Notes: generated from the sequence alone by a model not told the origin. Positions 7,996 to 18,680 are shown, counted from the stretch's first letter. The stretch is DNA of 64,000 bases from Actinomycetota bacterium (GCA_019347575.1 JAHWKY010000006.1:62001-126000); one strand, 5' to 3'. Numbers and translations: made by a program.

Positions 7996-8640
7996 TCACC
8001 CCGGGGCGTCGATGATGCCCTGCCGCATCGCGGTGGTGACCGCCTCCAGCTTCGAGTGGACGCCGAGCTTGGTGATCACGTTCTGCACGTGGTTGCGGAC
8101 GGTGCTGATACTGAGCACGAGCCGGTCGGCGATGTCCTGGTTCGACAGACCTTCGGCCAGCAGCTGTAGCACCTCGAGTTCGCGCGGAGACAACGCCCCC
8201 ACCGGCCGTCGCTGCGAGCGCATCCGCGGCAGCAGCTTCGCCAGCATGGCGGGAGGCACCGTCATCTCGCCGCGGCTGGCGGCCCGAACGGCCGACACGA
8301 CCTCCTGCGCCGCTCGGTCCTTGGTCACGTACCCGGTGCAACCCGCCTCGATCGCTGCGGCAAGCACCGTGTCGTGGTCCGACGCGGTCACCATGACGAT
8401 CGCGATCTCGGGCTGGCGCGCGCGGATGCGGACCGTCGCCTCGGCGCCGTCGCCGTCCGGCAGCCGGTAATCCATCACCACGACGTCAGGCTCGAAACGC
8501 CCCGCACACAACTCCGCTTCGTGCATCGTGCGGGCCTGACCCACGACCTCCATGTCGGCCTCGGCCCCGAGCACCTCCGACAACCCCTGGGCGACCATCA
8601 CGTGGTCGTCGACGATCAAGACGCGGATGCGGTCGTTCAT
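7996..8640 (-). CDS. NarL/FixJ-type response regulator
   Basis: A 214-residue DNA-binding response regulator. The receiver has VLIVDDH, the phospho-acceptor in VVVMDYRLPDGDG, and Lys in GYVTKDR. The LuxR-type helix-turn-helix has LSPRELEVLQLLAEGLSNQD and LSISTVRNHVQNVITKLG. It is convergent with sipW, 21 bases apart, and starts at ATG 8640. No cognate kinase is adjacent on its strand; the HisKA_3 kinase at 3829-4983 belongs to the family that usually partners NarL-type regulators, so it is a candidate (inference). Confidence 0.95.
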   Translation of the reverse strand: MNDRIRVLIVDDHVMVAQGLSEVLGAEADMEVVGQARTMHEAELCAGRFEPDVVVMDYRLPDGDGAEATVRIRARQPEIAIVMVTASDHDTVLAAAIEAGCTGYVTKDRAAQEVVSAVRAASRGEMTVPPAMLAKLLPRMRSQRRPVGALSPRELEVLQLLAEGLSNQDIADRLVLSISTVRNHVQNVITKLGVHSKLEAVTTAMRQGIIDAPG

Positions 8641-8770
8641 GTGCGGAGGCTATCTGGCACCACTGAGGTGGTAGTGCAGACGTACTAGTCCCGATCTGAG
8701 GTGCCTGGCTCTGCCGCGCCCTCGGGCCTCGGACGAGACCTCCAGTGAGACGTCACCGCTGGAGGCATCC

Positions 8771-11638
8771 GTGAACCCGAGTATCCCCCCGACCCCAGTC
8801 CACGAACGGCCGGCACCCCGTACGCCATCTAAGGCCACTGCCGTGCGGGTCCTGCTGCGACAGGTCGGGAGGCTGGTGGCGTTGGCAACCGTTGCCAGCA
8901 CGCTGGTGGCGTTCAACCACGCGCCAGCGCCCTGTGGCGAGGGTCTGCGGCCACTGATCGCTCCTGCCCTCACCGATACGACGGGTGGCGACCTGGTGCT
9001 GTGCACCCACGGGCCGGACGTTCACCCGCTCGCCGGAACGGACCGCTCGCCGAGCGCCACGGCTGCCGCGCGTGATCAGCAGACCTCCGTGCAGGCCGCC
9101 GCCAGCGCTCCCGTAGCGACTACGCCGGCACAGTGCTACGGCGACGGCGAGAACGGCACGCGGGTCCACGTGATCTACGCCCACCAGCAGGGGACCACGA
9201 ACCGCGCCACGGCCCTGGACACCGACTTGCGCCGTTGGATCGGCCAGACCGAGTGGACCGTGACGGCCTCGGCCGCACGCACCGGGGGGCGCCGACACGT
9301 GCGGTGGCTCACCGAGGCCGGAGTCACCGGGGGGTGCCGTGTGACGATCGATGCCGTGACCCTGCCCTCGACAGCGTTCGCCGATCTGGCGGCCACCGCG
9401 AACGCGCTGGCCACCAAGGGGCACCGTCGCGCTGACCGCAAGTACCTGGTGTTCGCCGACGTCGACCGCGGCAGCTGCGGCGCCGGGGTCGCCTACAGCG
9501 ACGATCGGCCCAGTGCCGACAACCGTGCCAACACCACGGTGGGCTACGCCCGGGTCGACCGGGACTGCTGGGGCGCAGCGGACAACGGGTCCTTCAGCGT
9601 CGCAGCCCACGAGCTGGTCCACACGCTGGGTGGCGTGCAGAGGTCCGCGCCTCACGCGACCGCGGGTTACCACTGCACCGACGAGTGGGATGCCATGTGC
9701 TACGTGGATGGTGCGGGCGTCGCGACCACCCAGGTGTGCATCGACGGTCACTCCGCCACGAGCAAGGACCGCGATACCAACAACCGGCTCCTGGACTGCA
9801 ACCACGACGACTACTTCCACACGGCCCCCCGTCGAGGCACGTACCTGGCCGACCACTGGAACGTGGCCGACAGCGCGTTCCTGATGCCGATCACGAGTGA
9901 CGGTTCTGGCTACTCCACACGGCCACAGGTCGCCGAGGACCCGCAGGGTCGTCCACGCGTGTGGTCGGGCAACCTGGGTGGGGCTCACCGTCCACTCCTG
10001 GCGGATGCGTACGGTTGGGAGAGGTGCGACCTACCGATCCGAGTGGCGGTGCAGCGAACCGAGCGAACCGACGGCAGCGTGCTGGGCGAGGTCCTCGACG
10101 GCACGACCAGCGGAGGTGCGGTCCTCGCCGGTGACGTGCTGCGGGTCGCCGTACGCGGGGCTACCGATACGGTCAACCGGGCCGTGGGCGAGACCGTGAT
10201 GGAGGTCGATCGGGACCCCTGGTCGGGTGGCGAGCCACCCGAGGGAACGCTCGTGATCCGGTGGGGCGACACCGTCGGGACAACGCACGTGGCGGTGACG
10301 ACCCGTGCCGCGCGCATCCGCGCCGCCACCCTCACCGTCGACACCAGCCTGACGTCAGCGACGTCGGCTCAGCGCGAGCTGTCCGTCCTCCAGGGCATGG
10401 TCCAGTCCCTGGGTCTGGGCAGGGTCGGAGGGACCGACACACTGATGGCCCCCTACCCCCGACCAGGCGCGGACGAGCGACACGCGATGGCCGCCCTGAG
10501 GTTCCTCTACGGCCAGCCGTGCAGCGTCGACGCACGCCTCGATGACGTGGCGCCAGGTCACCCCGCGCAACGTCGGACCGGCGGCACACGACAGCGCGTC
10601 GATATCGCCAGCGGGGCTGAGACACCCGTCGCTGCGGCGGCCGCGGTGGCCGCCTGGCTGCGCTCCGAGCGTGGTGGAGGGTGGGCCTCCCGAGCGGTCG
10701 TGTGTCGTGACGACGTCCACGCTGACTGCCTGGCCGGCACCGGACTGATCGGCCACGCCGGCCCGATCCTCTACGTCCCGGGTGGGCCGGATGGTCTGCT
10801 TCCCGACGAGGTGAGGGACGAACTCCGCGCCAGCGTCCGGGCTGGGGGAACGATCACCGTGCTCGGCGGTTCCCAGGCCGTATCCGACGACGTGCTCGAG
10901 ACGCTACGTGAGACGCTCACGGGGCGAGACGTCCACCGGATCGCGGGGCAGGACCGCTACGCGACCGCCGCAGCGGTGGCACGCACCGTGGCGGCGACGT
11001 CCTCGAGCGACCGGGTGGTGCTGGCTAGAGCCGACGTGGCCGCCGATGCGGTGGCCGCCGGGGCGGCCGCCGCGGAGTTCGGTATCCCGGTGCTGCTGAC
11101 GGCGCCGCACGCGGTTCCCCCCGTGACCCTCGAGACGTTGACGGAGTTGGGTCCTCGCCGGGTGCTCATCACGGGCGGCCACGTGGCGGTGAGTGAAGGC
11201 GTCGCTGCGATGTTGCGTGCAGAAGGACGCGAGGTCTCGCGCCTGGAGGGACGGACCCGGAACGAGACGGCCGTGGCCATCGCCCGTGCGCCCGAGCTGT
11301 GGAACCGTGTGACCGTGGTCGACTCGGGATCGGTGATCGGGCTCAACGGTTGGCACGAGCAGACCTGGACGCTCGCCCTGGCTGCCGCCGCCGTCGGCGC
11401 CCACCTCGACGCACCGGTGCTGTTCACGACGCGCGATCACGTCCCGTCACAGCCTCCGTCCGGGAGCTACCCCGGTGAGACCTCGCACCTGCTCGTCAGC
11501 CTGCCGGTGAGCGGACGCACCCCGTCGGTCACCACCGTGCACGTCGGCGGCCAGGTGTGGACCAGCACAGGGGCGATCGAGGCCTTCCACGGTGCGTCAC
11601 TCCCCGGCTTCGACGGCAACGTGTCAGTCCGCACCTAG
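8771..11638 (+). CDS. Secreted zinc metalloprotease-like protein with cell-wall-binding repeats
   Basis: A 955-residue exported protein; GGAGG lies 7 bases before GTG 8771. A basic N-terminus and hydrophobic stretch (~36-48, RLVALATVASTLVAFN) act as signal or anchor. The first half has AAHELVHTLGGVQ (HExxH zinc motif, His280/Glu281/His284), then PHATAGYHCTDEWDAMCY, which supplies a possible third ligand and Met-turn. The middle (~380-600) is a degenerate beta-rich region. The C-terminus (~690-950) carries cell-wall-binding repeat 2 units (VLGGSQAVS, RIAGQDRYATAAAVARTV, VLITGGHVAVSEGV, RLEGRTRNETAVAIA). It probably acts on the cell surface, attached to the wall; the substrate is unknown. The last repeat looks degenerate. 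Confidence 0.85.
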   Translation: MNPSIPPTPVHERPAPRTPSKATAVRVLLRQVGRLVALATVASTLVAFNHAPAPCGEGLRPLIAPALTDTTGGDLVLCTHGPDVHPLAGTDRSPSATAAARDQQTSVQAAASAPVATTPAQCYGDGENGTRVHVIYAHQQGTTNRATALDTDLRRWIGQTEWTVTASAARTGGRRHVRWLTEAGVTGGCRVTIDAVTLPSTAFADLAATANALATKGHRRADRKYLVFADVDRGSCGAGVAYSDDRPSADNRANTTVGYARVDRDCWGAADNGSFSVAAHELVHTLGGVQRSAPHATAGYHCTDEWDAMCYVDGAGVATTQVCIDGHSATSKDRDTNNRLLDCNHDDYFHTAPRRGTYLADHWNVADSAFLMPITSDGSGYSTRPQVAEDPQGRPRVWSGNLGGAHRPLLADAYGWERCDLPIRVAVQRTERTDGSVLGEVLDGTTSGGAVLAGDVLRVAVRGATDTVNRAVGETVMEVDRDPWSGGEPPEGTLVIRWGDTVGTTHVAVTTRAARIRAATLTVDTSLTSATSAQRELSVLQGMVQSLGLGRVGGTDTLMAPYPRPGADERHAMAALRFLYGQPCSVDARLDDVAPGHPAQRRTGGTRQRVDIASGAETPVAAAAAVAAWLRSERGGGWASRAVVCRDDVHADCLAGTGLIGHAGPILYVPGGPDGLLPDEVRDELRASVRAGGTITVLGGSQAVSDDVLETLRETLTGRDVHRIAGQDRYATAAAVARTVAATSSSDRVVLARADVAADAVAAGAAAAEFGIPVLLTAPHAVPPVTLETLTELGPRRVLITGGHVAVSEGVAAMLRAEGREVSRLEGRTRNETAVAIARAPELWNRVTVVDSGSVIGLNGWHEQTWTLALAAAAVGAHLDAPVLFTTRDHVPSQPPSGSYPGETSHLLVSLPVSGRTPSVTTVHVGGQVWTSTGAIEAFHGASLPGFDGNVSVRT

Positions 11639-11662
11639 GGACCGCACTAGACAGCAGGCGGA

Positions 11663-13168
<1,506 letters not shown>

Positions 13169-13222
13169 CCGGATCCTCCCGTCGCCGGCCCGTGGTCGCA
13201 GCCTACGCCACCCGGACCTGAC

Positions 13223-13240
13223 CCTGACACCGGCGTCAGG
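13223..13240. promoter_or_regulatory. CCTGAC-N6-GTCAGG operator, site 1
   Basis: CCTGAC ACCGGC GTCAGG is an inverted repeat centred between two divergent genes, 54 bases from the aldehyde dehydrogenase start and 41 from the acyl-CoA synthetase start. Six other copies lie before CoA-metabolism genes in this window. Its size and symmetry suit a TetR-type dimer (inference). Confidence 0.75.
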
Positions 13241-13281
13241 CTGTGCTTCACTCCCCGCTGCCCGATACACGGAGCGCGGCG

Positions 13282-14796
13282 ATGGCCTTGATCCCCGATC
13301 AGGTGCGGCTCAACGCCGAAGACCATCCCGACGAGATCGCCTACCGGGTCGTCGGTGCCGGCGAGATGACCTTCGCCACGTGGGAGGCGGCGTCCAACCG
13401 GCTGGCGCGCGGTCTGATCGACGCCGGCGTCGCCAAGCAGGACCGGGTCGCGCTGCTGTTCGAACCCAGCGACGCCGTCGCGAACCTGCAGAGCTACATC
13501 GCGGTGCACAAGGCCGGCGCGGTCACGGTGCCGACGAACGTGCGCCTGTCGACCCACGAGCTACGCCACGTGCTGGGTCACGCCGAGCCGACCGCGGCGA
13601 TCGCCAGTCCGAGCCTGGCCGACCGGCTGGCCGAGATCCGCCCCGACATCCCCACCCTCCGCGTCGTCGCTGCGAGCGGGCCATCATCCGCCACCGACGC
13701 GCTGACGTGGGACGACCTCCTCGCCGATGACGACTCACCGATCCAGGTCGAGGTCGACGACGAGGACATGGCCGACATCCTCTACACGTCGGGGACGACC
13801 GGCCTCCCCAAGGGCATCGTGGTCCGACACGCCAACGCGACCCACATACCGGTCGACCACGTCGACGACTTCACCGGGTTCCGCTACGTGCACGCCAGCC
13901 CGTTCTTCACCTTCGCCGGTCTCAGCTTCATCTTCATCCCGCCCCGTCTCGGCTTCACCGGGATCTACCTGCCCCGCTTCGACCCGGGCACCTGGCTCGA
14001 CCTCGTCGAGAACGAGCCGGTGCGGATGTCGTTCCTCGTACCCGCGATGGTCGAGCTGCTGCTCGCCCACGACCGGTTCGAGACGGCCGATCTGTCGGGG
14101 CTGAACCTGCTCTCGGTCGGCAGCGCCCCGATCGCCCCCGACAGCCTCCTGCGACTGCAACGCCGGCTCCCCGACACGGTCATCTCCAACAGCTACTCGA
14201 TGAGCGAGGCCGGCCAGGCGTACCTGATCATGCCACCGGGCGAGCTCGAGAAGCGTCCCGCTTCGGTAGGGCGGCCCGCCCCTCCGATGGAGGTCCGCAT
14301 CGTCGACGACGACGGCGAGGAGGTGCCCGCCGGCGACATCGGCGAGATCCTGATGAAGACCGCGGGTCGCCAGCGCGAGTACTTCCGCAACCCCGAGGCC
14401 ACGGCCGAGCTCTGGCGTGAGGGCTGGATCCACACCGGCGACCTGGGCAAGCTCGACGACGACGGCTACCTCTACGTCGTGGGGCGCAAGAAGGACGTGA
14501 TCATCCGGGGCGGGCACAACATCCACGCCACGGATGTCGAGCACGTGATCCACGAGCACCCGGACGTGTTCGAGGTGGCCGTGGTGGGCGTGCCACACGA
14601 CGTGCTCGGCGAGGATGTCGCCGCGTTCGTCGTCCCTCACGAAGGTTCCGCGGTGACCGTCGCCGACATCGCCACCTGGTGCGAGGAGCGGCTGGCGGAC
14701 TACAAGCGACCACGCCGGATCGAGTTCCTGGCTAGCCTGCCCCGCAACGCCATGGGGAAGGTGCTCAAGCGCGAGCTCGTCCCCCCGGGCGCCTGA
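13282..14796 (+). CDS. Acyl-CoA synthetase (class I adenylate-forming enzyme)
   Basis: A 504-residue AMP-binding ligase that activates a carboxylic acid to its acyl-AMP and then acyl-CoA. Motifs: the P-loop YTSGTTGLPKGIV, NSYSMSEAGQAYL (A4/A5), and the hinge region GWIHTGDLGKLDDDGYLYVV followed by GRKKDVIIRGGHNI. The catalytic Lys is in AMGKVLKREL. ATG 13282 is preceded by GGAG. The acid chain length or ring type is not predictable. It shares a promoter region and operator with the divergent aldehyde dehydrogenase, and is convergent with the ABC exporter operon across a hairpin at 14851-14874. Confidence 0.94.
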   Translation: MALIPDQVRLNAEDHPDEIAYRVVGAGEMTFATWEAASNRLARGLIDAGVAKQDRVALLFEPSDAVANLQSYIAVHKAGAVTVPTNVRLSTHELRHVLGHAEPTAAIASPSLADRLAEIRPDIPTLRVVAASGPSSATDALTWDDLLADDDSPIQVEVDDEDMADILYTSGTTGLPKGIVVRHANATHIPVDHVDDFTGFRYVHASPFFTFAGLSFIFIPPRLGFTGIYLPRFDPGTWLDLVENEPVRMSFLVPAMVELLLAHDRFETADLSGLNLLSVGSAPIAPDSLLRLQRRLPDTVISNSYSMSEAGQAYLIMPPGELEKRPASVGRPAPPMEVRIVDDDGEEVPAGDIGEILMKTAGRQREYFRNPEATAELWREGWIHTGDLGKLDDDGYLYVVGRKKDVIIRGGHNIHATDVEHVIHEHPDVFEVAVVGVPHDVLGEDVAAFVVPHEGSAVTVADIATWCEERLADYKRPRRIEFLASLPRNAMGKVLKRELVPPGA

Positions 14797-14850
14797 CGTG
14801 GGTCCGCACGGCCGGCGTACACCGCTCGGCGGTCTGCTGCTCCGCCGACG

Positions 14851-14874
14851 CGACTGACCGTTGCGCGTCAGTCG
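14851..14874. terminator. Hairpin between convergent genes
   Basis: CGACTGAC and GTCAGTCG form a perfect 8-bp stem with an 8-base loop. It spans the stop of the leftward permease and lies 54 bases after the acyl-CoA synthetase stop. This position suits a bidirectional terminator. The half-sites resemble the 18-bp operator, but the spacing is 8, not 6. Confidence 0.55.
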
Positions 14875-15566
14875 ACGTCCTGCCGTCGCAGGAGCCACGA
14901 GCAGATCACCACGCCCAGGACGGCGACGCTCACGAGCGTGAGGACGGCGGAGATGACGCCGACCGGGAAGCGCACCTCGACCCCCTCGCCGAGACCGGAC
15001 AGGATCGAGCCCACGTAGCGTCGCACCGAGAGCGTCGCGAGGTCACTGCTGACGTTGGAGAGCACGTCCTCCCACAGCAGCACGTACAGCAGGCCCCACG
15101 CGAGGGATCGGCGGGTCCGCAGGCCCAGCCCGAGGAACAGCGCGCTGTACGCACCGGCTCCGAGCGCGGCTCCGAGCATCGCCCCGACCGTCAGGCCCGG
15201 GCGACCCGATACGACCGCGGCCAGACCGGTGGGGACGACCGTGAGCGGCAGCACGGTGGTGAGCGCCGCGACGAACGCCGTGACGGCGAGCCGCGTGCGC
15301 GCGATGGGGCGCAGCCACACGTAGACGAGGGTGCGATCCTCGGCGAGATCACCCAGGACCGCGACGGCGAAGATCAGCGAGACGACGGGGACCAGGAAAC
15401 CAAGCGCCGGGCCCTGGACGAACCCCGTGGCCGCGCGGCTGGGAGCGTCGACGGCGCCGATCGCGACGCCACCGAGCACGACGAGCACGCCCGCCGCCAG
15501 CGAGAAGAGCAGTCGGCCCCGCGTCAGGTGGGTACGCAGCAGAAGTCGGTACGCCGGGACGTTCAC
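14868..15566 (-). CDS. ABC-2 type transporter permease
   Basis: A 232-residue polytopic membrane protein with about six hydrophobic segments (LLFSLAAGVLVVLGGVAIG, LGFLVPVVSLIFAVAVLGDL, VVPTGLAAVV region, LGAALGAGAYSALFLGLGL, and a C-terminal VLTLVSVAVLGVVICSWLL). Short charged loops (EDRTLVYVWLRPIART) are typical of ABC-2 permeases. It is last in a four-gene operon, and its ATG overlaps the stop of the preceding ATPase (ATGA). It would pair with the ATPase at 15563-16513 in an export complex; the substrate is unknown. Confidence 0.85.
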   Translation of the reverse strand: MNVPAYRLLLRTHLTRGRLLFSLAAGVLVVLGGVAIGAVDAPSRAATGFVQGPALGFLVPVVSLIFAVAVLGDLAEDRTLVYVWLRPIARTRLAVTAFVAALTTVLPLTVVPTGLAAVVSGRPGLTVGAMLGAALGAGAYSALFLGLGLRTRRSLAWGLLYVLLWEDVLSNVSSDLATLSVRRYVGSILSGLGEGVEVRFPVGVISAVLTLVSVAVLGVVICSWLLRRQDVD

Positions 15567-16513
15567 GGCCTGCCCCCTACCAGGTAGCGGAACACGCTCT
15601 CGAGGTCCTCGTCGAGTGGCGCCACCTCGAACAGACGCGCCTGCTGCCGCTGCGCGACGCTCGCCACGAGAGCGCGGAAGGTCGCGACGTCGTGGGTGTC
15701 GATCAGCGCGATCCCGCCCTCGGGGTCGAGCTCGATGCCGTCGGCGGCTCCGGCAGCGAGGAGAGCCGCCCCGAGCTCACGCGGACGATCGGTTCGCACC
15801 CGGATCCTGCGGGGCCGGTCGTCCATGAGCTCGCGGATGTCGTGGAAGTCGCCCTCCGCGACCAGACGCCCCTGTGCGAGCAACAGGATCCGCGAACCGA
15901 ACCGCTCGACCTCCGCCAGCACGTGACTGGACACGACGACACAGCGCCCGTCGTCGGCCAGCTGGCGGAACAGATCGATCGTGCGGACGCGCTGGCGCGG
16001 ATCCATCCCGTTGAGCGGCTCGTCGAGCACCAGGACATCCGGATCGTGCGCCAGCGCCTGCGCCACCTTGACCCGTTGCCGCATCCCCTTCGAGTAGGTG
16101 CGCAACGGCCGCGGATCGGCAGGATCGAGGTCGACCATCCTGAGCGCGTCGCCAGCAGCCGCATCGGGGTCCGCGACGTCGTTCATCGCGGCGCAAGCAG
16201 CGACGAACTCCTGTCCGGTAGCCGCGTCGAAGACCGCCTCCTGCTGAGGAACGAGCGCGAGACGACGGAACAGCTCCGGGTCCCCGCGAGGGTCGGCACC
16301 GAGGAGCCGGACCGTGCCCTCCGACGGCCTGGTCAGACCACAGACCAGCCGCAGGAGCGTGGACTTGCCCGCGCCGTTGGGTCCCAGGATCGCCGTCATG
16401 CCGGGCCCGATGGTGCAGGAGACATCGCTGAGGGCGACGACGTCCTTGAAGGACTTCGAGGCACGCGCGACCTCGACGACCGGGACGTCGGTCGGCAGCC
16501 GGCTCGTCGTCAC
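15563..16513 (-). CDS. ABC transporter ATP-binding protein
   Basis: A 316-residue ATPase of the drug/antibiotic-exporter (DRA/CcmA) type. Walker A is LGPNGAGKST, the signature is YSKGMRQRVKVAQAL, Walker B is VLVLDEPLNGMD, and the H-loop is SSHVL. A ~90-residue C-terminal extension after the nucleotide-binding domain is typical of ABC-2 exporters. The GTG start at 16513 overlaps the stop of the upstream permease (GTGA). An in-frame extension to 16750 would lie wholly inside that permease and is rejected. It is the third gene of the operon. Confidence 0.94.
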   Translation of the reverse strand: MTTSRLPTDVPVVEVARASKSFKDVVALSDVSCTIGPGMTAILGPNGAGKSTLLRLVCGLTRPSEGTVRLLGADPRGDPELFRRLALVPQQEAVFDAATGQEFVAACAAMNDVADPDAAAGDALRMVDLDPADPRPLRTYSKGMRQRVKVAQALAHDPDVLVLDEPLNGMDPRQRVRTIDLFRQLADDGRCVVVSSHVLAEVERFGSRILLLAQGRLVAEGDFHDIRELMDDRPRRIRVRTDRPRELGAALLAAGAADGIELDPEGGIALIDTHDVATFRALVASVAQRQQARLFEVAPLDEDLESVFRYLVGGRP

Positions 16514-17373
16514 CGTGTCACCTGCAGCCGGTGGTAGCGCCACCGCACGAACGCAGCGGTGCCACCGATCCACATGACCGCGGCCAGCGCGACCAACGGG
16601 AGCGCCACGTCGTAGTCGCTGGACGTGCCGTAGACGCGTGCCGTGAACTCCAGCGCCACCGTCGTGACGTCCAGCAACGCCACCGGAGCCGGAGCACCGA
16701 GGCTCTCGAGGAGCAGACCGTTCACGAGCGCGCCGCCCGCTAGTAGCCACAGGATGATGAAGCCCGACGCGGTGGCGTGTCGGTCCGTGAGGCTCGCCAA
16801 CGCCATGGTCAGGCCGGTCACCACCGCCGCGACGACCGTCCCGGCTCCGATGGCACGGATCAGCTCGATGCCGAACCCCACGATCCCATCCGGGCCGGCG
16901 TCGATCGCGGCCAGACCGATCAGGAGCAGCAGCGCGGGACCGACCGTGGCGATCGCCAGGAAGCCCAGCAGGGCGGTCGACTTGGCGCCGAGGTAGCTGT
17001 CACGCGTCAGCGGGGACGCGAAGTACAGCGCGAGCGCGCCCTCTCGCCGATCGGGGCAGAGGATCGCGGGTGCGCCCAGCGCGGCGAAGAGGTAGACGCT
17101 GGGCAGGACGAAGCCGAGGTAGTCCTCGCTGCCGGGTAACAGCAGGTCCCCGATCTCGCGCGGGACCAGGACCGCGACACCCACGAAGACGATCGCGGGG
17201 ACGTAGGCGATCAACCCGGCGATCACCGGGAGCGCCTTCGCACGAGCTCGGCGCTTCAGACCGAGCAGCCGCCGGACGCTGTGCCAGACGAGGCTGCGGA
17301 CGGCGGTCTCGGGTCCTCCGCGCACACCCTCGTAGCGCACGAAACCGCGCTCGTGGATGCGCGCCCCGTTCAC
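16510..17373 (-). CDS. ABC-2 type transporter permease
   Basis: A 287-residue membrane protein. A ~45-residue basic cytoplasmic N-terminus is followed by about six hydrophobic segments (VIAGLIAYVPAIVFVGVAVL, LGFVLPSVYLFAALGAPAIL, LLGFLAIATVGPALLLLIGL, AGTVVAAVVTGLTMALASL, SGFIILWLLAGGALVNGLLL, LPLVALAAVMWIGGTAAFV). The loop CPDRREGALALYFASPLTRD matches ABC-2 permeases that carry a conserved R/E-rich cytosolic loop. It overlaps both neighbouring ATPases by 4 bases. It is likely the partner of the ATPase at 17370-18290. Confidence 0.87.
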   Translation of the reverse strand: MNGARIHERGFVRYEGVRGGPETAVRSLVWHSVRRLLGLKRRARAKALPVIAGLIAYVPAIVFVGVAVLVPREIGDLLLPGSEDYLGFVLPSVYLFAALGAPAILCPDRREGALALYFASPLTRDSYLGAKSTALLGFLAIATVGPALLLLIGLAAIDAGPDGIVGFGIELIRAIGAGTVVAAVVTGLTMALASLTDRHATASGFIILWLLAGGALVNGLLLESLGAPAPVALLDVTTVALEFTARVYGTSSDYDVALPLVALAAVMWIGGTAAFVRWRYHRLQVTR

Positions 17374-18290
17374 GCCCGCTCCTCATCCGGCACGGCGAAG
17401 AACAGGTCCTCCAGCGAGCGCGTGCGCGGCTCGAGCCGACGCAGTCCGACGCCGGCCTCGATCAGTGCGTCGCGGATCGTGTCGAGGACGGCGTCATCGT
17501 GGACCGCGACCACGAACTGGGCCACGCCGACCGCCTCGACCGTGAGACCTGCGCGCTCGAGCTGCGCGCGAACCGAGTCGGCGACGCCGTCGACCTCGAT
17601 GAGCAGTCGATCGCTGACGGTCTTCAGTCCCTCGACGGGGCCTGCGGCCGCGAGACGTCCGGCGTCGAGCACCACCACGCCATCGCAGATGCGCTCGACC
17701 TCGTGGATGAGGTGGCTCGAGACCACGACATGGATGCCGAGGTCGTGACCGATGCGACGGATCAGCGCGAGCATCTCCTCGCGCTGGAGGGGATCGAGTC
17801 CGTTGGTCGGTTCGTCGAGCAGGATCAGCGCGGGGTCGTGAGCAATCGCTTGCGCGACCTTGACGCGTTGCTTCTGCCCTGTGGACATCGTCCCGATCGG
17901 GCGGAAGCGCTCCTCACCGAGGCCGACGAGGAACAGCGCGTCGCTGGCTCGGGTCACGGCGGCGCGGCGGGGGATGCCGTGCAACTCGGCGATGTGCCGC
18001 ACCAGGTCCTGGGCCTGCACGTCCGTGGGCATGGCCTCGTGCTCGGGGGCGTACCCGATGCGCATGCGCACATCGGGACCGAAGGTGGAAGGGTCGTGAC
18101 CGAACACCTCGATGGCACCGGCGTCGGGGCGGTGGAAGCCCAGCACCAGTCCGAGCAGGGTGGTCTTGCCCGCGCCGTTCGCGCCGAGCAGACCGGTGAC
18201 CCCTCCGGGCACGTCCACCGTCACGGAATCGAGCGCGAGCGTGCTCCCCCACCGCTTGGTGAGGTCAGCGACGCGGACGACAGGTTCCAT
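17370..18290 (-). CDS. ABC transporter ATP-binding protein
   Basis: A 306-residue ATPase, first gene of the leftward exporter operon. Walker A is LLGANGAGKTT, the signature MSTGQKQRVKVAQAI, Walker B LILLDEPTNGLD and the H-loop SSHLI. The C-terminal ~90 residues form the alpha/beta extension usual in ABC-2 exporter ATPases. The ATG at 18290 begins 138 bases from the divergent vapB start. The operon carries two ATPases and two permeases, so it encodes either one heteromeric exporter or two related ones. No substrate clue is seen. Confidence 0.94.
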   Translation of the reverse strand: MEPVVRVADLTKRWGSTLALDSVTVDVPGGVTGLLGANGAGKTTLLGLVLGFHRPDAGAIEVFGHDPSTFGPDVRMRIGYAPEHEAMPTDVQAQDLVRHIAELHGIPRRAAVTRASDALFLVGLGEERFRPIGTMSTGQKQRVKVAQAIAHDPALILLDEPTNGLDPLQREEMLALIRRIGHDLGIHVVVSSHLIHEVERICDGVVVLDAGRLAAAGPVEGLKTVSDRLLIEVDGVADSVRAQLERAGLTVEAVGVAQFVVAVHDDAVLDTIRDALIEAGVGLRRLEPRTRSLEDLFFAVPDEERA

Positions 18291-18400
18291 GGCCGGGCCA
18301 CGCTACCCAAGGGCGCTGCGAGAGCGCGGCCGCCGCTTCCACGTGGGGATCCTCCGGGAGGGCGCGGGAAGGTGGTCACGCAGGATCTCGTACATCGAAA

Positions 18401-18422
18401 CATCAGCGTCTGATGCTATGAT
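18401..18422 (+). promoter_or_regulatory. vapBC operator and -10 element
   Basis: CATCAG-cgt-CTGATG (18401-18415) is a perfect inverted repeat immediately upstream of TATGAT (18417-18422), a good -10 element. The vapB ATG is only 6 bases after it, so the transcript is probably leaderless. An operator overlapping the promoter is expected for autorepression by an antitoxin-toxin complex. Confidence 0.6.
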
Positions 18423-18428
18423 GCCCGG

Positions 18429-18680
18429 ATGCGTACGACGATCCGCATCGACGACGAGCTCTACCGTTCCGTGAAGGAACGGGCGGCGCGCACGGGGCGT
18501 ACCGTGACGGCCGTGATCGAGGACGCCATCCGGCTCGCGTTCACCGTCCGCCGACCATCAGGAGATCCCGAGCCGACGCCGGTGTTCGGAGGGTCCGGGA
18601 CGCTCCCGGGCGTTGACCTCAGCGATAACGCGGCGCTGCGCGAGCTCATGGATGGAGACGGGGTCGATGCGCTGCGTTGA
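18429..18680 (+). CDS. vapB: VapB-type ribbon-helix-helix antitoxin
   Basis: An 83-residue antitoxin. The N-terminal RTTIRIDDELYRSVKERAAR with TVTAVIEDAIRLA is a ribbon-helix-helix DNA-binding fold. The C-terminal half is flexible and acidic (VDLSDNAALRELMDGDG), as expected for the toxin-neutralising tail. It is followed by, and overlaps by 14 bases, a PIN-domain toxin gene. No Shine-Dalgarno sequence is seen; the start is probably leaderless. It likely autorepresses through the 18401-18415 inverted repeat. Confidence 0.92.
   Translation: MRTTIRIDDELYRSVKERAARTGRTVTAVIEDAIRLAFTVRRPSGDPEPTPVFGGSGTLPGVDLSDNAALRELMDGDGVDALR

Noticed and set aside
14851-14874. Eighth copy of the catabolic operator (CTGAC...GTCAG)
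   Set aside because: Spacing is 8 rather than 6, the flanks differ, and it lies between convergent stops instead of in a promoter; a terminator is more likely.
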